Part shown: one piece after another, positions 53,605 through 61,718 of the stretch
How positions within the stretch are numbered: the first letter of the stretch is position 1
How the letters are laid out: each line of letters starts with the position of its first letter
Assembly: GCF_000720455.1 (NCBI RefSeq)
Contig: NZ_JOAK01000004.1
Span: 124,001-188,000, forward strand
Direction of reading: 5' to 3'
Source of the DNA: Streptomyces virginiae
GTDB lineage: Bacteria; Actinomycetota; Actinomycetes; Streptomycetales; Streptomycetaceae
DNA length: 64,000 nucleotides
Made by a program: the position numbers and the translations under genes
Notes under the pieces: generated by a model
Told to the model about the DNA's origin: nothing
Seen by the model: only the letters and a program-made list of their open reading frames with translations
Databases searched by the model: none

Positions 53605-54501
53605 CTAGTAGGACGAGCCGCCCGCGCCCAGCGACCCGGTGGGGTGCCAGACGGTCTTGGTCTCCAGGAACGCCGTCATGCGCGACGTGCCCGGGTCGGC
53701 GTTCCAGTCGTCCACAGGCTGTGGACGCAGGACGCGCTTGAGGTTGTCGGCCGCGGCGATCTCCAGCTCCTTGGCCAGGACGGGGCCGGCGCCGGCCAGG
53801 TCGATCGCGTTGACGTCCTGGTGGGAGGCCAGGTGCGGGCCCATCTCGTCGGCCTTGCCGGACAGGATGTTGACCACGCCGCCGGGCAGGTCGGAGGTGG
53901 CGAGCACCTCGCCCAGGGAGAGGGCGGGCAGCGGGGACTTCTCGCTGGCGATGACGACGGCGGTGTTGCCCGTCGCGATCACCGGGGCGATCACGCAGAC
54001 CAGGCCCAGGAACGAGGAGTCCTGCGGGGCGACGACCGTGACGACACCGGTCGGCTCCGGGGTGGAGAGGTTGAAGAACGGGCCCGCGACCGGGTTGGCC
54101 CCGCCCACGAGCTGGCCGATCTTGTCGGTCCAGCCCGCGTACCAGACCCATCGGTCGATGGCGGCGTCGACGACGGCGGCCGCCTTCGACTTGGACAGGC
54201 CCTCGGCCTCGCCGACCTCGCGGACGAACTGCTCGCGGCGGCCCTCCAGCATCTCGGCGATGCGGTAGAGGATCTGGCCGCGGTTGTAGGCGGTGGCGCC
54301 GGACCAGCCGCCGAAGGCCTTGCGGGCCGCGACGACCGCGTCACGGGCGTCCTTGCGGGAGGACAGCGGGGCGTTGGCCAGCCACTTGCCCTTGGAGTCG
54401 CTCACCTCGTACACCCGGCCGCTCTCGGAACGGGGGAACTTGCCCCCGACGTACAGCTTGTAGGTCTTGAAGACGTTCAGACGCACAGAGGACTCAGACA
54501 T
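53605..54501 (-). CDS. Short aldehyde dehydrogenase-like protein without catalytic Cys
   Basis: A 298-residue protein of the aldehyde dehydrogenase superfamily, about 180 residues shorter than normal. It keeps much of the NAD-binding half (WSGATAYNRGQILYRIAEMLEGRR, VAPQDSSFLGLVCVIAPVIATGNTAVVIAS, LPGGVVNILSGKADE). It lacks both the L-E-L-G-G Glu and the N-x-G-Q-x-C cysteine, so it cannot be a normal dehydrogenase by itself. The frame is clean with strong coding bias, not a visible frameshift wreck. It overlaps the full-length dehydrogenase gene by 8 bp, so it may be a partner subunit or regulator of that enzyme. Confidence 0.85.
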   Translation of the reverse strand: MSESSVRLNVFKTYKLYVGGKFPRSESGRVYEVSDSKGKWLANAPLSSRKDARDAVVAARKAFGGWSGATAYNRGQILYRIAEMLEGRREQFVREVGEAEGLSKSKAAAVVDAAIDRWVWYAGWTDKIGQLVGGANPVAGPFFNLSTPEPTGVVTVVAPQDSSFLGLVCVIAPVIATGNTAVVIASEKSPLPALSLGEVLATSDLPGGVVNILSGKADEMGPHLASHQDVNAIDLAGAGPVLAKELEIAAADNLKRVLRPQPVDDWNADPGTSRMTAFLETKTVWHPTGSLGAGGSSY

Positions 54502-55930
54502 CGAGGTAGGCCTCCAGACCGTGGCGGCCGCCTTCGCGGCCGAAGCCCGATTCCTTGTAGCCGCCGAAGGGCGAGGTCGGGTCGAACTTGTTGAACGTGT
54601 TGGCCCACACCACACCGGCGCGGAGCTGGTTCGCGACCGCGAGGATGCGCGAGCCCTTCTCCGTCCAGATGCCGGCGGAGAGCCCGTACTGGCTGTTGTT
54701 GGCCTTGGCGACGGCCTCGTCGGGCGTGCGGAAGGTCAGTACGGACAGCACCGGGCCGAAGATCTCGTCGCGGGCGACGGTGTGCGCCTGGGTGACGTTG
54801 CTGAAGAGCGTCGGGGCGAACCAGTAGCCGGCGGACGGCAGCTCGCACGCCGGGGACCAGCGCTCGGCGCCCTCGGCCTCGCCGGTGTCCGCGAGGGCGG
54901 TGATCCGGGCGAGCTGCTCGGCGGAGTTGATCGCGCCGATGTCGGTGTTCTTGTCGAGCGGGTCGCCCAGGCGCAGCGTGGAGAGGCGGCGCTTGAGGGA
55001 GTCCAGCAGCTCGTCGTGGATCGACTCCTGGACGAGGAGGCGGGAGCCCGCGCAGCAGACCTGGCCCTGGTTGAAGAAGATGCCGTTGACGATGCCTTCG
55101 ACGGCCTGGTCGATGGGGGCGTCGTCGAAGACGATGTTGGCGCCCTTGCCGCCCAGCTCCAGGGTGACCTTCTTGTCGGTGCCGGCGATCGAGCGGGCGA
55201 TGGCCTTGCCGACCGCGGTGGAGCCGGTGAAGGCGACCTTGTTGACGTCCGGGTGCTCGACGAGGGCCGCGCCCGCGTCGCCGTATCCGGTGAGGATGTT
55301 GACGACGCCCTTGGGCAGGCCCGCCTGGCGGCAGATGTCCGCGAAGAAGAGCGCGGAGAGCGGGGTGGTCTCGGCGGGCTTCAGGACGACCGTGTTGCCG
55401 GTGGCGAGCGCCGGGGCGATCTTCCAGGCGAGCATCAGCAGCGGGAAGTTCCACGGGATGACCTGGCCGGCGACGCCGAGCGGGCGCGGGTTCGCGCCGT
55501 AGCCCGCGTGGTCGAGCTTGTCGGCCCAGCCCGCGTAGTAGAAGAAGTGCGCGGCGACCAGCGGGAGGTCCGCGTCGCGGGTCTCCTTGATCGGCTTGCC
55601 GTTGTCCAGGGTCTCCAGGACGGCGAGCTCGCGGCTGCGCTCCTGGATGATCCGGGCGATGCGGAAGAGGTACTTGGCCCGCTCGGAGCCCGGCAGCGCG
55701 GACCACTTCTCGAAGGCCTTGCGGGCGGCCTTGACGGCGCGGTCCACGTCGGCGGCGCCGGCCTGGGCGACCTCGGACAGGACCTCCTCGCTGCTGGGCG
55801 AGACGGTCTTGAAGACCTTGCCGTCGGCGGCGTCGGTGAACTCGCCGTCGATGAAGAGCCCGTAGGAGGGGGCGATGTCGACGACCGAGCGGGACTCGGG
55901 AGCCGGTGCGTACTCGAAGAGGGATGCCAT
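54494..55930 (-). CDS. Aldehyde dehydrogenase
   Basis: A full-length, 478-residue NAD(P)-dependent aldehyde dehydrogenase. It has IPWNFPLLMLAWKIAPALATGNTVVLKPAE, the NAD loop FTGSTAVGKAIA, the general-base Glu in LELGGKGANIVFDDA and the catalytic Cys in FFNQGQVCCAGSRLLV. It closes with EIFGPVLSVLTF and FGGYKESGFGREGG. It is 5 bp downstream of deoC, so it probably oxidises the acetaldehyde released by deoxyribose-phosphate aldolase. The short homologue follows it. Confidence 0.94.
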   Translation of the reverse strand: MASLFEYAPAPESRSVVDIAPSYGLFIDGEFTDAADGKVFKTVSPSSEEVLSEVAQAGAADVDRAVKAARKAFEKWSALPGSERAKYLFRIARIIQERSRELAVLETLDNGKPIKETRDADLPLVAAHFFYYAGWADKLDHAGYGANPRPLGVAGQVIPWNFPLLMLAWKIAPALATGNTVVLKPAETTPLSALFFADICRQAGLPKGVVNILTGYGDAGAALVEHPDVNKVAFTGSTAVGKAIARSIAGTDKKVTLELGGKGANIVFDDAPIDQAVEGIVNGIFFNQGQVCCAGSRLLVQESIHDELLDSLKRRLSTLRLGDPLDKNTDIGAINSAEQLARITALADTGEAEGAERWSPACELPSAGYWFAPTLFSNVTQAHTVARDEIFGPVLSVLTFRTPDEAVAKANNSQYGLSAGIWTEKGSRILAVANQLRAGVVWANTFNKFDPTSPFGGYKESGFGREGGRHGLEAYLDV

Positions 55931-55935
55931 GGTGA

Positions 55936-56898
55936 TCAGTCCACCGTCACGTAGTCGGGACCGGAGTAACGGCCGGTGCTCAGCTTCTGGCGCTGCATCA
56001 GCAGGTCGTTGAGCAGGCTGGAGGCGCCGAAGCGGAACCAGGTGTTGCTCAGCCAGTCCTCGCCCACGGTCTCGTTGACCAGGACCAGGAACTTGATCGC
56101 GTCCTTGGTGGTGCGGATGCCGCCGGCCGGCTTCACGCCGATCTGGATTCCAGTCTGCGCCTTGAAGTCGCGGACGGCTTCGAGCATGAGCAGGGTGTTG
56201 GCGGGGGTGGCGTTCACGCCCACCTTGCCGGTCGACGTCTTGATGAAGTCGGCGCCCGCGAGCATGCCGATCCAGGAGGCGCGGCGGATGTTGTCGTAGG
56301 TCGACAGTTCGCCGGTCTCGAAGATGACCTTCAGGCGGGCGGCGCTGCCGTCGGGGCGGACGCAGGCCTCCTTGACGGCCTTGATCAGCTCGTACGTCTC
56401 CAGGTAGCGGCCGGCGAGGAAGGCGCCACGGTCGATGACCATGTCGATCTCGTCGGCGCCGGCGGCGACGGCGTCGCGGGTGTCCGCGAGCTTGACGGGC
56501 AGGGCGGCGCGGCCGGCCGGGAAGGCGGTGGCGACGGAGGCGACCTTGACGTCGGCGCCGTTCAGCGCGGCCTTGGCGGTGGCCACCATGTCGGGGTAGA
56601 CGCAGACGGCGGCCGTCATCGGGGTCGTGCGGTCGGTCGGATCGGGGTTGACGGCCTTGGCGGAGAGCGCCCGGACCTTGCCCGGGGTGTCCGCGCCTTC
56701 CAGCGTCGTCAGGTCGATCATCGAGATGGCCAGGTCGATGGCGTACGCCTTGGCCGTCGTCTTGATCGAACGGGTGCCGAGGGAGGCCGCGCGGGCCTCC
56801 AGGCCGACAGCGTCGACGCCGGGCAGCCCGTGCAGGAAGCGGCGCAGCGCACTGTCGGACGTCGTCACGTCAGCGAATGCGGTGAGGGTGGTGGGCAT
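55936..56898 (-). CDS. deoC: Deoxyribose-phosphate aldolase
   Basis: Splits 2-deoxyribose 5-phosphate into acetaldehyde and glyceraldehyde 3-phosphate at the end of deoxynucleoside breakdown. The 320-residue TIM-barrel has the Schiff-base Lys in GADFIKTSTGKVG, a catalytic Asp/Lys region EIDMVIDRGAF, VKPAGGIRTTKDAI and KVIFETGEL. The ATG at 56898 is the likely start (MPTTLTAFADV); the frame extends to 56940 across the operator. The palindrome CTACGCGCGTAG sits 19 bp upstream. It is first in an operon with two aldehyde dehydrogenase genes. Confidence 0.95.
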   Translation of the reverse strand: MPTTLTAFADVTTSDSALRRFLHGLPGVDAVGLEARAASLGTRSIKTTAKAYAIDLAISMIDLTTLEGADTPGKVRALSAKAVNPDPTDRTTPMTAAVCVYPDMVATAKAALNGADVKVASVATAFPAGRAALPVKLADTRDAVAAGADEIDMVIDRGAFLAGRYLETYELIKAVKEACVRPDGSAARLKVIFETGELSTYDNIRRASWIGMLAGADFIKTSTGKVGVNATPANTLLMLEAVRDFKAQTGIQIGVKPAGGIRTTKDAIKFLVLVNETVGEDWLSNTWFRFGASSLLNDLLMQRQKLSTGRYSGPDYVTVD

Positions 56899-56917
56899 GG
56901 TCACCAGATGAGCATAT

Positions 56918-56929
56918 CTACGCGCGTAG
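56918..56929. promoter_or_regulatory. Palindrome CTACGCGCGTAG before deoC
   Basis: The same perfect 12-bp palindrome as upstream of PNP and adenosine deaminase, 19 bp before the deoC start. Such proximity to the start codon suggests a repressor site. Confidence 0.8.
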
Positions 56930-57166
56930 CGACCTGTCACCCCCCTCGCCCGGTTCTGGCCGATCCGCTATGGAATCGACACCTCCACACCGACACCCGT
57001 TTGCCCGTTACGCGACCATGACAGGAGGCGGATCGTCCGCCCGCACAAGATCCATAGATTTGTCCCCAGCAGCCCGCCACACCTGACCCGGTGAACCAGA
57101 CCGAACAGAGACAACGCGGCATGCGGCTCTCCTCCGCTCTCCTCATCGACGCTTCAAGGAGTCGTT

Positions 57167-58135
57167 ATGCGTACCGCCCTCCGCACCTCCCTCGTCACCG
57201 TCGCCCTCGCCGGCGCGATGCTCGTCCCGGCCGCGGGCGCCGCGTTCGCTGCGCCCGCCACGGCCCCGCAGTCCGCCTCGGCCCCGGCCTCGGACAACAG
57301 CCGCTACGAGGGCGAGCCCGTCTACATCGGGGAGGGCCTGGTCGCGGTGCTGCGCAACAAGGCGGAGGGCCCCGAGGCGTGGATCCGCGAGGTCGGCCCC
57401 CACTGGAAGCCGGGCGACGACTACATGGTCCGCGTCGTGACGAAGCTGGACCGGACCCTGCCCCACGACAAGGCCAAGGGCCTCGACCTCGAACTCACCA
57501 AGGCCGCGAGCGCCCGTCCCGTCCTCGTCGTCACCGCCGCGGACGGCAGCGCCAAGTCCTACCCGCTGCCGGCGGGCGAGGCCAGCACGGACTGCCGGGT
57601 CGGTCCGGTGGGGCAGGAGATAGGCGCGGGCATGTCGGCCGAGCTGTACCTCTCCGAGCTGGGCCCGAAGGTGCTGCTCTTCGAGGCCGGCGACGGCGGC
57701 CGCGGCTTCGCCCAGCTGGACCGCACCCACCCCTCGCTGCCCGAGTCCGCCGGCTTCATCGCCCGGATCGTGAACCCGAGCGGCGCCAAGCCCGTCTTCG
57801 AGTGGAAGACGCAGGGCGGCAACGACACGGTCGGCCGGGTCGCGTTCCCCGCCTTCCCCGAGGGGTGCAAGCCGAGCTACGCGTTCAGCGACGACAAGCC
57901 GGTGACGAAGCCCACCACCCCCGCCTCCACCCCCGCTCCGGTGAAGCCGCAGACCGCGGGCCAGACGGCGGTGGTCCCGAAGGGCCCGGTCGCCGCGGGC
58001 GTCGAACTCCCGGTCGAGACCGCCGCGGACACCGTCGACACCGCCACCATGACGGCCGGCGCCGCCCTGGTCGCCGCCTTCGGCGCGCTGGCCGCCAGCG
58101 TGGTCCTGCGCCGCCGCCGCGCCACCCGCGACTGA
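57167..58135 (+). CDS. Secreted, C-terminally membrane-anchored protein next to a sortase
   Basis: A 322-residue surface protein. It has a signal peptide (MRTALRTSLVTVALAGAML, cleavage near AFAAP), an extracellular domain of about 200 residues with two Cys (TDCRVGP, PEGCKPS), a Pro/Thr-rich stem (TKPTTPASTPAPVKPQT), a hydrophobic helix and a basic end (LRRRRATRD). This is the layout of sortase substrates, but there is no exact LPXTG; the nearest match before the helix is LPVET. The next gene, 75 bp on, encodes a class F sortase. It may be anchored by that enzyme or simply by its helix. Confidence 0.85.
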   Translation: MRTALRTSLVTVALAGAMLVPAAGAAFAAPATAPQSASAPASDNSRYEGEPVYIGEGLVAVLRNKAEGPEAWIREVGPHWKPGDDYMVRVVTKLDRTLPHDKAKGLDLELTKAASARPVLVVTAADGSAKSYPLPAGEASTDCRVGPVGQEIGAGMSAELYLSELGPKVLLFEAGDGGRGFAQLDRTHPSLPESAGFIARIVNPSGAKPVFEWKTQGGNDTVGRVAFPAFPEGCKPSYAFSDDKPVTKPTTPASTPAPVKPQTAGQTAVVPKGPVAAGVELPVETAADTVDTATMTAGAALVAAFGALAASVVLRRRRATRD

Positions 58136-58209
58136 CGCCCCCGTCCCTGACCCCCTGCCCTCCTCCGGCGGGCCACCGATGCGGTGGCCCGCCGCTCCCG
58201 GAGCACTCC

Positions 58210-58833
58210 ATGGCCCACCGCGTCCGCCCGCTGCTCGCCGCCGTCCTCCTGGCCGCCGCCCTGACCGGCTGCGGCGCGGCCACCGCCGGCGCGCCCGCGC
58301 CCGGGGCGGCCTCCCCCTCCGCCGCCCCGCCCGCCGTCACGCCCACCACCGCCCCCGCGACCCACGCCCCGGCCGCCCCGCTGCCCGCGTCCGAGCCCGT
58401 TCGCGTGAGGATCCCCGCAGCCGGTGTGGACGCCTCACCGGTGCTGAAACTGGGGCTGGCCGCCGACGGCACCGTCGAGGTGCCCTCCGTGGCCGACGGG
58501 GACAAGATCGGCTGGTACACGAAGGGCGTCACGCCCGGTGAGACCGGACCCGCCGTGCTGATCGGCCACTTCGACACCGCCCGCGGCCCGGCCGTGCTCA
58601 AGGACGTCTCGCGGGTCCGCACCGGCGAGGAGATCACGGTCTCCCGCGCCGACGGCAGCACCGCCGTCTTCCGCGTCCGCGAGCTGGAGCAGGTCGCCAA
58701 GGACCGCTTCCCGACCGCCAAGGTGTACGGCGACACCCCCCGCCCGGAGCTGCGCGTCATCACCTGCGGCGGCGAGATCACGGACGGCCACCGCCCCGAC
58801 AACATCATCCTGTACGCCGATCTCGTGGGCTGA
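58210..58833 (+). CDS. Class F sortase with lipobox
   Basis: A 207-residue transpeptidase-like protein. The catalytic set is visible: His in IGHFDTARG, Cys in LRVITCGGE and Arg in GHRPDN. These features and the single-domain size match actinobacterial class F sortases. The N-terminus has a signal peptide ending in LTGCGA, a lipobox, so it should be lipid-anchored, followed by an Ala/Pro/Thr linker. Its neighbour at 57167 is the likely substrate. The start ATG at 58210 follows CCGGAG. Confidence 0.9.
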   Translation: MAHRVRPLLAAVLLAAALTGCGAATAGAPAPGAASPSAAPPAVTPTTAPATHAPAAPLPASEPVRVRIPAAGVDASPVLKLGLAADGTVEVPSVADGDKIGWYTKGVTPGETGPAVLIGHFDTARGPAVLKDVSRVRTGEEITVSRADGSTAVFRVRELEQVAKDRFPTAKVYGDTPRPELRVITCGGEITDGHRPDNIILYADLVG

Positions 58834-58869
58834 TACGCCCGGGCGGCGCAGTGGGGCAGAATCGACCCC

Positions 58870-59517
58870 ATGAGCAGCCAGCAGCCGACCGATGAACCGG
58901 TCTACGACGACCGGGTCTACCGCTCCTCCATGGGCGTCGTCTCGGGGGTGCTGCTGCTCGCGCTGACGGCGTGGCTCTGCGGGGACGCGGTGGTCCGCGG
59001 CTCGGGGAACACCCCCTGGATCGCGCTGGCGGTGGCGCTGTGCGTCGTACCGCTGATCGTGGCGTTCACGATCCGCCCGGCCGTCTTCGCCAACGACGAC
59101 CGGATGCGCGTGCGCAACCCCTTCCGGATCATCGAGCTGCCGTGGGCCGCCGTGGACGCCGTGCGCTCCGGTTACTCGGCGGAGGTGCTGGCCGAGGGTT
59201 CGAAGTACCAGCTGTGGTCCGTGCCCGTCTCGCTACGCGAGCGGAAGAAGGCCAACCGCCAGCGCCTTCGCCACGAGGGGCTCCGCGACCGGGAGGAGCG
59301 GTCCCCCGGGCGGTCCCCCGGCGAGAAGGCCCGGGTCCAGGCCGAGCCGATGCGGGCCAGCGCGGACCGCATCGTCGACGAGCTCCAGCGGATGGCCGAG
59401 CGCGGGGCCGAGCGGGCGGGTGCCCAGGGCAGCGTGCGCGTGCAGTGGTCGTACGAGATCATCGCGCCCGCGGTGGCCGGCGCACTGCTGCTGATCGTCC
59501 TGTTCGCCACCCGCTGA
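58870..59517 (+). CDS. PH-domain membrane protein
   Basis: A 215-residue protein with two N-terminal membrane helices (VVSGVLLLALTAWLCGDAV and WIALAVALCVVPLIVAF). A bacterial PH-like domain follows (RPAVFANDDRMRVRNPFRIIELPWAAVDAVRSGYSAEV). Next come a charged helical part and a last helix (IIAPAVAGALLLIVLFA). The role is unknown; members of this group are common conserved actinobacterial proteins. The ATG at 58870 is preceded by GGGGCAG. Confidence 0.82.
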   Translation: MSSQQPTDEPVYDDRVYRSSMGVVSGVLLLALTAWLCGDAVVRGSGNTPWIALAVALCVVPLIVAFTIRPAVFANDDRMRVRNPFRIIELPWAAVDAVRSGYSAEVLAEGSKYQLWSVPVSLRERKKANRQRLRHEGLRDREERSPGRSPGEKARVQAEPMRASADRIVDELQRMAERGAERAGAQGSVRVQWSYEIIAPAVAGALLLIVLFATR

Positions 59518-59604
59518 GCGGCCGGACGGCCCCTGGACGGTTCGTGCCCGCCGCCACACCAGCGAGGCGGAACCGGGGCTACCAGGTGATGCGTCCTCGC
59601 AGGT

Positions 59605-60183
59605 GTGCAGCGTATTGAGGCCGACGGCAGCACCGCCGGCGCCACCGCGATCCCCCTCCGTCTCCGACTCCTGGCCGGGGTCCTGCTCGCCGCCCATCTC
59701 CTGGTCGTCGGCTGGCTGACCCTGCGGCCCCTCGACGTCCCCTGGGCCGCCGCCGGCAATCTGACCCCGCTGGAGGGGATCCGGGCCGACCTCGCCCTGG
59801 GGCCGCTGGAGGCCACGCGGCGGATCGGGGAGGGGCTGGCGCTGCTGGCCCCGCTGGGGGTGCTGGTGCCGCTGGTCAGCGGGCGGCTCCGGCTGTCGCG
59901 GCTGGCCGCGTGGTCCTCCCTGGTACGGACCGCCGCGGCGGGCGCGCTGGTCTCGCTGAGCATCGAGATGCTCCAGAGCGGGGTCCCGGGCCAGGTCGTC
60001 GACGTGGACTCGGTGCTGCTGAACACCCTCGGCGTACTGATCGCGCACGCGGCCGTCGTACCGGCGCTGCGGGCCAGGCTGCGCCGCTCACATGCCGTTT
60101 ATCAGGGGGACACCCCGAGGATTTCCAGGGTCGGGCTCGGCCCCTGGACCGACGTTCTGTCCGCGGTCCAGCGGGAGTATTGA
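59605..60183 (+). CDS. VanZ-family membrane protein
   Basis: A 192-residue membrane protein of the VanZ-like family. It shows a first helix (LLAGVLLAAHLLVVGWLTLRP), the conserved NLTPLEGI loop, GEGLALLAPLGVLVPLV, and IEMLQSGVPGQVVDVDSVLLNTLGVLIAHA with the family signature E-x-x-Q and D-x-D-x-x-x-N-T-x-G. VanZ proteins lower sensitivity to teicoplanin-type glycopeptides in some hosts, but most Streptomyces copies have no known role. GTG start at 59605. Confidence 0.88.
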   Translation: MQRIEADGSTAGATAIPLRLRLLAGVLLAAHLLVVGWLTLRPLDVPWAAAGNLTPLEGIRADLALGPLEATRRIGEGLALLAPLGVLVPLVSGRLRLSRLAAWSSLVRTAAAGALVSLSIEMLQSGVPGQVVDVDSVLLNTLGVLIAHAAVVPALRARLRRSHAVYQGDTPRISRVGLGPWTDVLSAVQREY

Positions 60184-60221
60184 GTCATCGCAAGAAAGCG
60201 ATCCCGACGAAGGAGAACCTC

Positions 60222-60422
60222 ATGAGCGCCCTGGTCCGCCCCCGTGACGGCCGTTGGATCGGCGGAGTCTGCGCCGGACTCGCACGGCGTTTCGGAATTT
60301 CCGCGAACACGATGCGCGCCGTATTCGCCGTCTCGTGCCTGCTGCCCGGCCCGCAGTTCCTGATCTACATCGCGCTGTGGGTGCTGCTGCCGAACGAGAA
60401 GTCCACCTCGACCGCCTGGTAG
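60222..60422 (+). CDS. Small PspC-domain protein
   Basis: A 66-residue single-domain protein. RDGRWIGGVCAGLARRFGISANTMRAVFAVSCLLPGPQFLIYIALWVLLP is a complete PspC (phage-shock-protein C) domain with one membrane helix. It may bind the membrane or partner sensor proteins under envelope stress. The start ATG follows AAGGAGAA. It lies 38 bp after the VanZ gene. Confidence 0.9.
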   Translation: MSALVRPRDGRWIGGVCAGLARRFGISANTMRAVFAVSCLLPGPQFLIYIALWVLLPNEKSTSTAW

Positions 60423-60431
60423 TGGGGCCGT

Positions 60432-61199
60432 TCAGCCGGCCTTGCGGACCTTCTCCAGCTGCTTGTCGGTCACTTCCTGCGGCACCTGGGTCTTCTGCTG
60501 GGCCGCCGCCACGTTGAGGGCCATCAGCCGTACGACGGTGTCCCCCTGGCGTACGACGACCAGGTGGACCTGCGCCGAGACGCCCTGGCCGGCCGCGGTC
60601 GTGGTCCAGCTGACGCTCTCGTCGCCGCTCGTGCGGTAGTCGGCGGCGCGGACCTCGCGGTAGCTGCCGGTCTGCTTGTCGACCGTGGCGGAGAAGCCCG
60701 TACCGCAGGCGGCGACGGCGGCCTTGAGCCGGGAGATCAGTGCCTTGGCGTCGCTCTCGGAGTAGGAGCTGACGGACGCGGAGACCGCGAGCCCCATCTG
60801 CTTCTGGGATCCGATGCCCCGGTTGACGGTCTCGCGCGCGGCGGGGTCCGGCTTGTCGCCCATGATGTCGGCCAACGGCTGGCAGGCCTTCTTGTCGGCC
60901 TGCGGCTGACCGTCCGGGGCGTTGGGGTTCTTCCCCTGGGCGGAGATCTGGTAGCCGGGCAGGTCGCCCTGGGCGAGCGCGGACCGTTCCAGCTTGGTGC
61001 CGCCGGTCTTCGGGGAGGCGGATCCCGCCGGGTCCGGGGACGCCGCGGGGGCGCCGGGCGCGCCGGCGGCGCTGCCCTCGGAGCCCTTGGGGTCGGGGGA
61101 CCTGCCCGTCGCGGGGGCGTTCGTACTGCTGCAGCCCACCGCCGCGAGGAGCAGTGCGGGGACCAGCGCGACCAGCGTCGCTCGTGCATTGATGCGCAT
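60432..61199 (-). CDS. Lipoprotein of unknown function
   Basis: A roughly 255-residue exported lipoprotein: MRINARATLVALVPALLLAAVGC is a signal peptide with lipobox (AAVGC). A Pro/Ser/Gly-rich linker (about 25-75) leads to a domain of about 170 residues with conserved Cys (KACQPLAD, VAACGTGF) reminiscent of mycobacterial/actinobacterial sensor-type lipoproteins, but I cannot name the family. It faces the PspC gene, ending 10 bp from it. An ATG at 61214 is an alternative start. Confidence 0.82.
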   Translation of the reverse strand: MRINARATLVALVPALLLAAVGCSSTNAPATGRSPDPKGSEGSAAGAPGAPAASPDPAGSASPKTGGTKLERSALAQGDLPGYQISAQGKNPNAPDGQPQADKKACQPLADIMGDKPDPAARETVNRGIGSQKQMGLAVSASVSSYSESDAKALISRLKAAVAACGTGFSATVDKQTGSYREVRAADYRTSGDESVSWTTTAAGQGVSAQVHLVVVRQGDTVVRLMALNVAAAQQKTQVPQEVTDKQLEKVRKAG

Positions 61200-61330
61200 G
61201 ACCGAGAACCTCATACCCAGTGCGTCGGCGGGCAGTTGGTGGTGATCGTGGCACACCGCACGGCGGCACACACACCTCGTCGAAGAGGCGTGCGACCGCC
61301 GTGCGTGCGTTCGTCCGTGTCGCGTCGGCG

Positions 61331-61579
61331 TCAGCCGTTGAGGGCGCCGGTGACCGGGCCCAGCAGGCCGGTGACCGCGGCGGTGGGGTCGCTCGGCTGT
61401 CCTTCTTCGTGCTTCATCTGCTGCTGGCTGGTGACGCCCTCGAGCGCGCCGGTGGCGGTGCCCAGCGCATCGGTGATGCCGATGGCGGGGACGGCGGCGG
61501 AGGCGGTACCGGCGGCGACGGCGGCGAGGGCGGCACCGACGGCGGCGGCACCGAGGAACTTGGCAGCTGACTGCTTCAT
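61331..61579 (-). CDS. Small secreted protein
   Basis: An 82-residue exported protein with a clear signal peptide (MKQSAAKFLGAAAVGAALAA, cleavage after TASA). The mature part is about 53 residues, with amphipathic pieces ITDALGTATGALEGV and a C-terminal TGLLGPVTGALNG. It has no Cys and no anchor. The repeated TGALxG flavour recalls chaplin-neighbour and other small secreted proteins, but no family is certain. An AAGGAA ribosome site precedes the ATG (on the minus strand). Confidence 0.78.
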   Translation of the reverse strand: MKQSAAKFLGAAAVGAALAAVAAGTASAAVPAIGITDALGTATGALEGVTSQQQMKHEEGQPSDPTAAVTGLLGPVTGALNG

Positions 61580-61664
61580 GAAAGGTATTCCTTGCGACGG
61601 GGAATTGAGCGGCTCCGCAAACTAGTCACTTCAAACCCTCGCCCGCAAACATCCTTTAATACGA

Positions 61665-61700
61665 GAAAGCGCCCGGAAATTGCCTCTCCCGGGCGCTTTC
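61665..61700. terminator. Terminator after adenosine deaminase
   Basis: A 12-bp perfect stem, GAAAGCGCCCGG with CCGGGCGCTTTC around a 12-base loop, lies 19 bp beyond the stop of the adenosine deaminase gene. Confidence 0.85.
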
Positions 61701-61718
61701 AGTACGTCATGCCATGGC

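Noticed and set aside
53605..54501. The short aldehyde dehydrogenase as a pseudogene
   Set aside because: Codon bias is strong throughout, the stop is followed by a proper terminator, and no remnant of the missing C-terminal part is visible downstream.
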